A stretch of DNA of 12,437 nt. Origin: Chloroflexota bacterium. Its GTDB lineage: Bacteria; Chloroflexota; Anaerolineae; Aggregatilineales; Phototrophicaceae. The stretch is from assembly GCA_023430545.1 (NCBI GenBank), contig JAEZAF010000282.1:1-12437 (forward strand), given 5' to 3'. A program made the position numbers and the translations under genes. The notes below the pieces were generated by a model. It saw only the letters and a list, made by a program, of their open reading frames with translations, had not been told where the DNA came from and searched no databases. Each line of letters begins with the position of its first letter. Position 1 is the first letter of the stretch. Below, piece by piece: positions 6,268 through 12,437 of the stretch.

Positions 6268-7773
6268 ATGGCAGAAACAATTTTAAATTACATTGGCGGA
6301 CAGTGGATTCCTGCGAAGTCTGGCAAAACCTTTGAGACGCGCAACCCGGCCACCGGCGACGTGATCGCGGAAGTGCCGATGAGTGACCGCGACGATATTG
6401 ACGCGGCTGTGTCTGCTGCTAAAAGCGCTTATCAGCAGTGGCGGCTGGTCCCTGCGCCGCGCCGTGGAGAGATCCTGTTCCGGGTGGCGGAGATCCTGCG
6501 CGATCGCAAGGAAGATCTCGCGCAGCTCATGACGATGGAAATGGGCAAGATCATCGCTGAAACACGCGGTGATGTGCAGGAAGCCATCGACATGGCCTAT
6601 TACATGGGTGGGGAAGGCCGCCGCCTGCAGGGGTATACCGCGCCGGTCGAGATGCCCAACAAATTCGGTATGGCGCTGCGCGACTCGGTGGGTGTGATCG
6701 GCCTGATCACGCCGTGGAATTTCCCGGTGGCGGTGCCAAGCTGGAAGATGCTGCCTGCACTGATCGCCGGTAACAGCGTGGTCTTCAAGCCCAGTGAAGA
6801 AACCCCGGCGATTGCCGCCGCGTTTGTGAAGGTCTTCGAGGATGCCGGTCTGCCCGCCGGTGTGCTGAATCTGGTGATTGGCGCGGGTGACAGCGGCGAT
6901 GCGCTCGTGAAGCATCCGGGCGTGCGCGTGATCTCGTTCACCGGCTCCACACAGACGGGACTGTCGGTTTACAGCAAGGCAGCCGCACTTGGTAAGAAAG
7001 TCACGCTGGAGATGGGCGGCAAGAATGCCATCATCGTGATGGATGACGCCAATCTCGACCTCGCGACCGAAGCCATCACATGGAGTGCATTTGGGACAAC
7101 CGGCCAGCGCTGCACGGCCACCAGCCGTCTGATTGTCCACAAGGCGATCAAGCCGAAGCTGATCGATGCACTGGTCGCGAAGGCGCAGACGCTGAAGCTG
7201 GGGAACGGCCTTAACTCTGAGACGAATGTCGGCCCCCTGGTTAACCAGAAGGCGCTGGACAAGGTCGTTCATTATATGGGCGTGGCTCAGGCAGACGGTG
7301 TGCGTGTGCTGGTCGGCGGCAACCGTGAAGAGTCACTGCCTGATGGTTACTTCTTCCAGCCGACACTGCTGGACGGGGTGAAGCAGGGGATGCGCGTCGA
7401 GCAGGAAGAGATCTTCGGGCCGGTGCTGTCGATTGTCGAGATCGAGTCGCTGGATGAGGCCATTCAGGTCAATAACAATACCCAGTATGGGCTTTCCAGC
7501 AGCATCTTCACCGAAAATGTGAACGCCGCTTTCCGTGCGATCCGTGACATTACCACCGGTATCGTCTATATCAATCACGGGACGACCGGCGCTGAGATCC
7601 AGTTCCCGTTCGGTGGCACACGCGGCACCGGTAACGGCATGCGCGAAGCAGGGCAGGCAGGTCTGGACTCGTTCACCGAGTGGAAGTCGGTCTACGTCGA
7701 TTACAGCGGACGGCTCCAGCGCGCCCAGATCGATACGGATCGGATTCTGAGCGAGGATCAGCGCGGTGGATAA
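6268..7773 (+). CDS. NAD(P)+-dependent aldehyde dehydrogenase
   Basis: A complete 501-residue aldehyde dehydrogenase with all catalytic landmarks: N151 in TPWNFP, K174 in FKPSEETP, the nucleotide-contact FTGSTQTG (224-231), general base E248 in LEMGGKN, and nucleophile C282 in GQRCT. EEIFGPVLS (380-388) is the usual late motif. The C-terminus reads FTEWKSVYVDYSGRLQRAQID (469-489). That ending and the GAEIQFPFGG segment (441-450) recall archaeal and Deinococcus-Thermus enzymes, some described as 2-oxoglutarate-semialdehyde dehydrogenases; this is from memory, so the aldehyde substrate is left open. GGAAAG (6254-6259) precedes the ATG by eight bases. A TATACT element at 6193-6198 could be a -10, but its -35 is weak. 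It is 131 bases after thrB and is closed by the terminator at 7844-7871, so it is probably its own unit. Confidence 0.93.
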   Translation: MAETILNYIGGQWIPAKSGKTFETRNPATGDVIAEVPMSDRDDIDAAVSAAKSAYQQWRLVPAPRRGEILFRVAEILRDRKEDLAQLMTMEMGKIIAETRGDVQEAIDMAYYMGGEGRRLQGYTAPVEMPNKFGMALRDSVGVIGLITPWNFPVAVPSWKMLPALIAGNSVVFKPSEETPAIAAAFVKVFEDAGLPAGVLNLVIGAGDSGDALVKHPGVRVISFTGSTQTGLSVYSKAAALGKKVTLEMGGKNAIIVMDDANLDLATEAITWSAFGTTGQRCTATSRLIVHKAIKPKLIDALVAKAQTLKLGNGLNSETNVGPLVNQKALDKVVHYMGVAQADGVRVLVGGNREESLPDGYFFQPTLLDGVKQGMRVEQEEIFGPVLSIVEIESLDEAIQVNNNTQYGLSSSIFTENVNAAFRAIRDITTGIVYINHGTTGAEIQFPFGGTRGTGNGMREAGQAGLDSFTEWKSVYVDYSGRLQRAQIDTDRILSEDQRGG

Positions 7774-7843
7774 GATCGCGGTGGCTGGCGGTCTGCTGCT
7801 GGGTAGAATGGCTGGCTGAACATGCGATGAAAAACAAAGAAAT

Positions 7844-7871
7844 AAAGGTCGGTTTTTTATCGACCTTTTTT
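7844..7871 (+). terminator. Intrinsic terminator after the aldehyde dehydrogenase
   Basis: AAAGGTCG (7844-7851) pairs with CGACCTTT (7861-7868) across a nine-base U-rich loop, and the arm runs into a T stretch ending at 7871. It is 70 bases after the stop and only 21 bases before the iscX-like start. The nuo operon must therefore either start from a promoter at or inside this element or depend on read-through. Confidence 0.85.
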
Positions 7872-7892
7872 GTGACATGAGGTACAATCGGG

Positions 7893-8099
7893 ATGTCGCT
7901 GATCTGGGATGCATCTTACGAAATAGTTCTGACCCTGATGGCTGAACATCCTGATGTAGAACCGGATGATGTCAGCCTGCAGCAGTTGTATGATTGGATT
8001 ATTGCACTGCCAGATTTTGCCGACGACCCATTACTGGTAAACGACCAAATCCTCAGTGCAATATTAAGAGAATGGTATGAAGAGAGGCATGCGCAATGA
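7893..8099 (+). CDS. iscX: IscX-like small acidic Fe-S assembly protein
   Basis: This 68-residue acidic protein aligns without gaps to E. coli IscX (YfhJ) as I remember it, with about 27 identical positions in 66. Shared landmarks are L3/W5, S8-x-EI, PD (20-21) followed by P24, V27, WI (35-36), DF (41-42), DDP (44-46), N50, IL..AIL (53-58) and W61. In proteobacteria IscX binds the cysteine desulfurase IscS, competing with frataxin, and modulates Fe-S cluster synthesis. Here it opens the nuo operon, preceded by GAGGT (7879-7883). Its stop overlaps the nuoB start by four bases (ATGA, 8096-8099), implying translational coupling. No isc gene is nearby. I infer a link to cluster supply for the Fe-S subunits encoded behind it. 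Family assignment is good; role in this host is not shown. Confidence 0.8.
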   Translation: MSLIWDASYEIVLTLMAEHPDVEPDDVSLQQLYDWIIALPDFADDPLLVNDQILSAILREWYEERHAQ

Positions 8100-8938
8100 C
8101 GATCACCTCTAACAGGGATCTCGACCTTCAGCAAATCCATGATACGGAATTTCCGCTTCCGGCAGATTTGCAGGGGAATCTTGCGATCACAAGTTTAAGC
8201 CGTATTTATAACTGGAGTCGGCGCTCCTCGATGTGGCCGCTGCTGTTCGGCCTTGCCTGCTGCGCGATTGAAATGATCGGAACGGCGTCTTCGCGTTTCG
8301 ACTTTTCGCGCTTCGGCATGGAAGTCATGCGCGCCAGCCCGCGTCAGTCGGACCTGATGATCGTCTCCGGGACAGTCACGAAGAAAATGGTGGTTCCGAT
8401 TGTCCGCCTTTACAACCAGATGCCAGAGCCGAAGTATGTGATGGCGATGGGAGCCTGCGCCAGCGGCGGTGGTCCATTCAAGGAAGGCTATAATGTTGTC
8501 TCCGGTATCGACAAGTATCTGCCGGTCGATATCTATGTGCCGGGATGCCCGCCAACCCCGCAGTCGCTGATGTATGGTCTGATTGCGCTTCAGAAGAAGA
8601 TCGACGGCCAGTCGCTGTCCAATCTGGATGATGTGCCGTGGTATGGTGTTGGCCCGTCTGAACCGACGCCGATCCCGATCCTCGGGCCGGATATTATCGA
8701 CCCGCGCCAGATGGATATCATTCGTCGTCAGGCACAGCTTGCGGCAGAGGGTAAACCCTACGGCGTGCGCGAACTGCCACCGCCTATGGAGATCAAGAAG
8801 CAGGTGTCTGCAAAGGCGGCTGCACTGGCATCGACTGCTGCGGCTGCCCCGGCTCCGGTGGATGAGAATATTCTGGAACTGCGTATGCAGGCGCTGGCGA
8901 AACGCCGCGAATTTGCACAAAAGAATCCTGAGGTTTAA
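8096..8938 (+). CDS. nuoB: NADH-quinone oxidoreductase subunit B (PSST, cluster N2) with C-terminal tail
   Basis: This is the subunit that holds the terminal 4Fe-4S cluster N2, next to the quinone site of complex I. The four ligands are visible: the tandem pair C55-C56 in GLACCAIEM, C121 in GACASGG, and C151 in VPGCPPTP. FDFSRFGMEVMRASPRQSD (68-86) is the expected following motif. The core ends near residue 172. The remaining ~108 residues are a tail with a Pro/Asp-rich part (about 180-205) and an Ala-rich part (239-253), ending in a charged helix-like segment (256-278). At 280 residues it is clearly longer than the usual ~160-230. The start overlaps the iscX-like stop by four bases and has AGAGAGG (8081-8087) eight bases upstream. 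nuoCD follows after two bases. Confidence 0.96.
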   Translation: MTITSNRDLDLQQIHDTEFPLPADLQGNLAITSLSRIYNWSRRSSMWPLLFGLACCAIEMIGTASSRFDFSRFGMEVMRASPRQSDLMIVSGTVTKKMVVPIVRLYNQMPEPKYVMAMGACASGGGPFKEGYNVVSGIDKYLPVDIYVPGCPPTPQSLMYGLIALQKKIDGQSLSNLDDVPWYGVGPSEPTPIPILGPDIIDPRQMDIIRRQAQLAAEGKPYGVRELPPPMEIKKQVSAKAAALASTAAAAPAPVDENILELRMQALAKRREFAQKNPEV

Positions 8939-8940
8939 CG

Positions 8941-10821
8941 ATGGCCGATCAGCTCGCCCCTGATACACAGAAACTTGATAATGTCACCGTGGACGAAGCC
9001 CTCGGTGTGCTGAAAGAGCGCTTCCCCGGTGCTGTGTCGGATGATACCCGTACTGGCTACCAGGGCGTGATTATCGACAAGAACCGACTGGTTGAGGTTG
9101 CTGGCTTTATCCGTGACCAGCTTGGCTACGATTACCTGACCAATGCCTGCGCAGTTGACTATCTTGGCGCAGAAGGCGGCACTGACCATCTGGAGATGGT
9201 GTATCACACGTTCCGCTCCACGGGTGGACCGGCACTGGTCTTCAAGGCGCAGACGGAACGCGAACGCGCTGAGATCCCGTCGCTGATTGATGTCTATCCG
9301 GGGACGGACTTTCAGGAACGCGAAGCCTATGACCTTTATGGCATCCGCTTCGCCGGACATCCGAACCTTAAGCGCATTCTGATGTGGGACGGCTTCGAAG
9401 GCCACCCGATGCGCAAGGACTGGAAGGAACCGTATTACGAGGCGGAACACAAGCCCTTCGACAGCCGCTGGCCCGCAGGCTATGTGCGCCGTTCCGAAGA
9501 GACGAATGCCTACGGTCACAATGTCAAATACCCGGCGGATTTCGATCTTTCGCGGCTGCAGGACCGGTCCGAAGAGACGATCTATAACAGCATGGGTCTG
9601 GGTGTGGATGTGGCACCGCTGGCGGGCGAGGAACTCCGCACGGATCGCCTCGTCGTCAATATGGGACCACAGCATCCGAGTACGCACGGTGTGTTCCGTA
9701 TGGTCATCACGCTGGACGGTGAGACGATCGACACGCTGGAACCGGTCATGGGATATCTGCACCGCAACCACGAACAGATCGGTGAGCGCAATACATGGCT
9801 TCAGAATATGCCATTCACCGATCGTCTGGATTACATCAGCGGGAACAGCAATAACCTCGGCTATGCGATTACGGTTGAAAAATTACTCTCAACAGGTGCG
9901 CGGTATCAGCCGCCGACGTACCGTGCAGAATGCATCCGCGTGCTGATGTCTGAGCTGACGCGTATTGTCAATCACCTGTGGGCGGTAGGCTTCCTGCTCA
10001 ATGACCTCGGCGCATTCTTCACCCCGATGCTGTATGCCAATAACGAACGCGAGAAGATCCTCGACTTCTTCGAGGCGACCACTGGCAGCCGTCTGATGAA
10101 CAATTACATGCGCTTCGGCGGTGTGTTCAAGGACATCCCGGAACGTATCCACTCGGTCGCGAATCTGGTGAATGACCGCGTTCGCGATTATGACACCATG
10201 GAATTCCTGACGGAGATGATCACCGAGCGCCTGCCGCGCTTCCTCGATGAGTACGAAACGTATCTCAACGACAATGAGATTCTGCGTGCTCGTACGATCG
10301 GTGTTGGTGTGCTGCCGGCGGATATGGCGATTGCCTATAGCTGCGCTGGTCCACTGCTGCGTGCCAGTGGTGTGCCGTATGACGTGCGTCGTGCTGACCC
10401 GTACAGCATCTATCCGGAACTGGATTTCGATATTCCGACCGGCCAGAACGGTGATATTTACGACCGCTACTATATTCGTATCCTTGAGATGCGCGAGAGC
10501 CTGCGCATCCTGCGTCAGATTCTGCCGCGACTGGAAGCGACCCGGGGCGAAGAGATTTTCTCTGGCCGTCGTGACTATAATGTGCGTGTGCCGCTGGGTG
10601 AATCCTATGGCCGCGTCGAGAATCCCAAGGGCGAACTCGGCTTCTATGTCGTGTCCGCCGGTGATTCGAAAGGCTCGCAGAACCCGTGGCGCTATCACGT
10701 GCGCGGCTCAAGTTTTGTCAATCTGACGGCGTTAGGTCCGATGTCTAAGGGTCACAAAGTCGCTGATGTTGTCTCGATCCTCGGAAGTATCGACATCGTG
10801 CTCGGCGAGACGGATCGTTAA
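8941..10821 (+). CDS. nuoCD: Fused NADH-quinone oxidoreductase subunits C and D
   Basis: One 626-residue frame joins the 30-kDa (NuoC) and 49-kDa (NuoD) peripheral-arm subunits. Residues about 15-160 are NuoC, with ERE-x-YDLYGIRFAGHP (126-141) and the GFEGHPMRKDW ending (151-161). Residues about 162-233 form a linker. NuoD starts near 234 with VVNMGPQHPSTHGVF (238-252) and ends with the typical SILGSIDIVLGETDR. H249 and Y298 align with the quinone-contacting His38 and Tyr87 of Thermus Nqo4. The CxxC nickel ligands of [NiFe]-hydrogenase large subunits are absent, so it is a complex I subunit. GAGG (8930-8933) lies seven bases before the ATG. Fusion is also known in E. coli (about 600 residues). 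nuoI follows after 13 bases. Confidence 0.96.
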   Translation: MADQLAPDTQKLDNVTVDEALGVLKERFPGAVSDDTRTGYQGVIIDKNRLVEVAGFIRDQLGYDYLTNACAVDYLGAEGGTDHLEMVYHTFRSTGGPALVFKAQTERERAEIPSLIDVYPGTDFQEREAYDLYGIRFAGHPNLKRILMWDGFEGHPMRKDWKEPYYEAEHKPFDSRWPAGYVRRSEETNAYGHNVKYPADFDLSRLQDRSEETIYNSMGLGVDVAPLAGEELRTDRLVVNMGPQHPSTHGVFRMVITLDGETIDTLEPVMGYLHRNHEQIGERNTWLQNMPFTDRLDYISGNSNNLGYAITVEKLLSTGARYQPPTYRAECIRVLMSELTRIVNHLWAVGFLLNDLGAFFTPMLYANNEREKILDFFEATTGSRLMNNYMRFGGVFKDIPERIHSVANLVNDRVRDYDTMEFLTEMITERLPRFLDEYETYLNDNEILRARTIGVGVLPADMAIAYSCAGPLLRASGVPYDVRRADPYSIYPELDFDIPTGQNGDIYDRYYIRILEMRESLRILRQILPRLEATRGEEIFSGRRDYNVRVPLGESYGRVENPKGELGFYVVSAGDSKGSQNPWRYHVRGSSFVNLTALGPMSKGHKVADVVSILGSIDIVLGETDR

Positions 10822-10834
10822 GGTAGGAGAAAGC

Positions 10835-11761
10835 ATGTACGGAGTAGGTATTCTCAAGGGGCTTGGGGTTACGCTCAAGCATTTCATCGCCACCTATGTC
10901 GATGACCTGCGCCACGGCGTGCGCAGATATACAAGTGAAGAAATGTTCGCGGAGCGTCAGGGACCGACGGCACAGGGTATCTTCACCGTCCAGTACCCGG
11001 ATGAAAAACTGGCCGTGCCGGAGCGCTTCCGCTTCGTCCCGTTCCTCGTGGTGAACGATGATGATCATCCCGATGCACCGGGGCAGGACTGGTGCACAAG
11101 CTGTGGTATCTGCGCCAAGGCGTGCCCGCCGCAGTGTATCTGGATTGTGCGTGGACAGGACCCGGTCACCAAGCGCCCGATTCCGGAGCCGGAAGCCTTC
11201 TACATCGACATCGATATCTGCATGAACTGCGGCTACTGCGCGGAGTTCTGCCCGTTCGATGCGATCAAGATGGATCATGATTACGAGATGGCGAGTTATG
11301 ATCGCACGATGGCGCACATCCATGACAAGCCGAAACTTCAGAAGCCGCTGAGCTATTGGGTGAGCATTGCCCCGACGGTCGCTGCTGAAGAAGCACGTGA
11401 TCGCGGTGGCTGGGAACACAAGGATGTGATTTCGGCCCGTCAGAAGGCTGAGAAGGAAGCCGCCAAGAAAGCCGCCGCACAGCAGCAGGCGGAAGCTGCC
11501 GCAGCCGCTGCGGCCAGCCCTCAGGGTGACGCTGTGATCGCCGCGACGGAGCAGGCGATTGGTCAGGCGGGTTCGGCACCGGCTGAAGGTGAAGTCCCGA
11601 CCGCCAGCGCCGCTGCGGGTGCCAATCAGGATGCAAGCGCTGATGCAAGCTCTGATGAGGCAAAGGCTGCACGTCTGGCGAAGCGTGAAGCAGCACTGGC
11701 GCGTAAGCGTGCCCGCGCTGAAGGTGGCGAAAGCTCCGACGGCGGCGAGAAGGCCGAGTAA
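10835..11761 (+). CDS. nuoI: NADH-quinone oxidoreductase subunit I (two 4Fe-4S clusters) with long Ala/Glu-rich tail
   Basis: This 308-residue protein is the TYKY-type ferredoxin-like subunit that carries clusters N6a and N6b toward N2. The ligands are C87, C90, C93 and C97 (CTSCGICAKACP) and C129, C132, C135 and C139 (CMNCGYCAEFCP); each set's fourth Cys serves the other cluster in this fold. An additional C101 follows the first motif. An amphipathic N-terminal helix (about 5-22) is usual for membrane-side contact. Residues from about 200 to the end are a low-complexity tail: KAEKEAAKKAAAQQQAEAAA-type coil, an Ala/Ser/Gly region, then a Lys/Arg-rich helix (276-295) and an acidic end. Normal NuoI is about 140-220 residues. 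AGGAGA (10825-10830) fixes the ATG at 10835; the frame is open upstream into nuoCD but lacks support. It is the last gene of the operon. Confidence 0.95.
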   Translation: MYGVGILKGLGVTLKHFIATYVDDLRHGVRRYTSEEMFAERQGPTAQGIFTVQYPDEKLAVPERFRFVPFLVVNDDDHPDAPGQDWCTSCGICAKACPPQCIWIVRGQDPVTKRPIPEPEAFYIDIDICMNCGYCAEFCPFDAIKMDHDYEMASYDRTMAHIHDKPKLQKPLSYWVSIAPTVAAEEARDRGGWEHKDVISARQKAEKEAAKKAAAQQQAEAAAAAAASPQGDAVIAATEQAIGQAGSAPAEGEVPTASAAAGANQDASADASSDEAKAARLAKREAALARKRARAEGGESSDGGEKAE

Positions 11762-11784
11762 ACTTCTGCATTATCATGATGACA

Positions 11785-11819
11785 CAAAAGACCCAGTCTA
11801 CATCAGGCCGGGTCTTTTG
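11785..11819. terminator. Bidirectional intrinsic terminator between nuoI and the convergent gene
   Basis: CAAAAGACCC (11785-11794) and GGGTCTTTTG (11810-11819) form a perfect ten-base-pair stem with a 15-base loop, 23 bases after the nuoI stop and 10 bases from the stop of the opposing gene. A/T runs at both outer ends suit termination from either side. It confirms that the operon ends at nuoI. Confidence 0.85.
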
Positions 11820-11829
11820 GTTCCTGAAA

Positions 11830-12437
11830 TCAAGGCACAGGCGGAGGTAGCGGGACAAGCCCTTCAGGGGGCGTGCTGGCAGGCACAGTCGTGCTGGCAG
11901 GCACAACAGCATCATGTATGATGTCGTCACGGACGATGCCATCGTGGACACTGAATTGCCATTTCTCACTGCGCCCTTTGCCAAAGGCGCTGCGCGTTTT
12001 GATACTCCAGCGATAATCTCCATTCGTTAGTGAAGGGATGCCGAGACTCTCCAGTTTGACGCTGCATCGTCTGGCCCCCGGATCACAGACTTCGGTAAGT
12101 AAGGGGATACTCTCCGCCGAGAAGGTGAATTCGACGACACGGCGCTTGCCATTCATGCCACCCTGATCGTCGGACAGGTTAATCTGATCGATGACCAACT
12201 GCATCTGCTCGGCATCCGGCACGGGTGACCATACGAAACGCGGCAGCGGTGGCTCCAGCAGTGCGCCGTTGGCTGGTTTGATCAGGTTGGGTGTGCCGGG
12301 CATGTCGGTGACAAACGGTCGCCATCCACTGGACTGCCCATCTGTGATGATCTTCCAGCGCAGGGTGGTGTGGTTAGGTGGCATGTTCTGGAAACTCATC
12401 GCAGCGCGGCAGATCCCATTGACGCAGAACGCCGGGG
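11830..12437 (-). CDS. C-terminal part of an uncharacterised, probably exported protein (cut by window edge)
   Basis: The frame is open to the right edge of the window, so the gene starts outside it; the ATG at 12399 is probably internal because coding character continues upstream (AFCVNGICRAAM spans it). About 202 residues are visible. The part after TPNLIKPANGALLEPPLP looks like a beta-sandwich (fibronectin/Ig-like) domain: FVWSPVPDAEQMQLVID is the 'W-x-x-V-x-x-A-x-x-Y/M' strand pattern often found in extracellular proteins, and it closes with GDYRWSIKTRSAFGKGRSEKW. The last ~30 residues are Pro/Thr/Ser-rich (VPASTTVPASTPP... PLPPPVP), like an unstructured extracellular tail. A Cys pair sits at the left of the visible part. 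I do not recognise the family. It converges on nuoI and shares the terminator at 11785-11819. Confidence 0.6.
   Translation of the reverse strand, partial: PAFCVNGICRAAMSFQNMPPNHTTLRWKIITDGQSSGWRPFVTDMPGTPNLIKPANGALLEPPLPRFVWSPVPDAEQMQLVIDQINLSDDQGGMNGKRRVVEFTFSAESIPLLTEVCDPGARRCSVKLESLGIPSLTNGDYRWSIKTRSAFGKGRSEKWQFSVHDGIVRDDIIHDAVVPASTTVPASTPPEGLVPLPPPVP
11872..11907. repeat. Two tandem copies of an 18-bp repeat inside a coding tail
   Basis: CGTGCTGGCAGGCACA occurs at 11872-11887 and again at 11890-11905, giving an 18-bp period with the last two bases differing (GT, then AC). On the minus strand it encodes VPAST-T-VPAST in the Pro/Thr-rich tail of the partial exported protein. It is probably a recent in-frame duplication. 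Confidence 0.85.

Noticed and set aside
6283..7272. 329-codon open frame on the minus strand
   Set aside because: It lies wholly antisense to the aldehyde dehydrogenase, is His/Arg/Gln-rich in the way antisense frames of high-G+C genes are, and resembles no family.
9889..10698. 269-codon open frame on the minus strand
   Set aside because: It is antisense to the NuoD half of nuoCD, which is certain from its motifs; composition is that of a shadow frame.
9640..10821. NuoD region as a [NiFe]-hydrogenase large subunit
   Set aside because: The N- and C-terminal CxxC nickel-binding motifs are missing, and the quinone-site His and Tyr are present.
1..12437. CRISPR arrays, insertion sequences, integrases, toxin-antitoxin or phage genes
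   Set aside because: No spaced direct-repeat array, transposase or recombinase frame, or paired small toxin/antitoxin genes were seen anywhere in the window.

Overview
The window comes from a bacterial chromosome of fairly high G+C. Coding stretches look close to 60% G+C by eye, and one intergenic stretch is near 45%. The best guess for the host is a member of the Chloroflexota, possibly Anaerolineae-like. This is inference from the kinds of protein present (a YfhO-like giant membrane protein, a YwiC-like protein, a plant-like cystathionine gamma-synthase, alanine-rich tails on complex I subunits). No 16S or marker gene is present to confirm it.

Left part (1-1511): the start of a minus-strand YfhO-like polytopic membrane protein runs off the left edge. 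It is divergent from a plus-strand YwiC-like membrane protein.

Middle part (1512-6136): this is a homoserine/methionine/threonine block. A canonical SAM-I (S-box) riboswitch with its own intrinsic terminator leads a cystathionine gamma-synthase that closely resembles the plant enzyme. A 544-base low-G+C gap full of TGCTGCA-type repeats and palindromes follows. Beyond it lie threonine synthase (minus strand) and homoserine kinase (plus strand), transcribed divergently from a 102-base shared region. Homoserine kinase makes O-phosphohomoserine, which threonine synthase consumes and which plant-type cystathionine gamma-synthases also use. The block may therefore encode a plant-like branch point in which SAM controls only the methionine arm.

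Right part (6268-11819): an aldehyde dehydrogenase ends at an intrinsic terminator. A tight four-gene operon follows: an IscX-like small protein, nuoB, a fused nuoCD, and nuoI, closed by a strong bidirectional terminator. The three Nuo proteins form the quinone-proximal peripheral (Q) module of complex I and carry the expected cluster and quinone-site residues. NuoB and NuoI both have long low-complexity C-terminal tails. No nuoA, nuoE-G, nuoH or nuoJ-N is in the window, so the rest of complex I must lie elsewhere. The small acidic IscX-type protein translationally coupled to nuoB is the most unusual association here.

Right edge (11830-12437): a convergent minus-strand gene, cut by the window end, encodes the C-terminal part of a probable exported protein with a Pro/Thr-rich tail partly built from an 18-bp tandem repeat.
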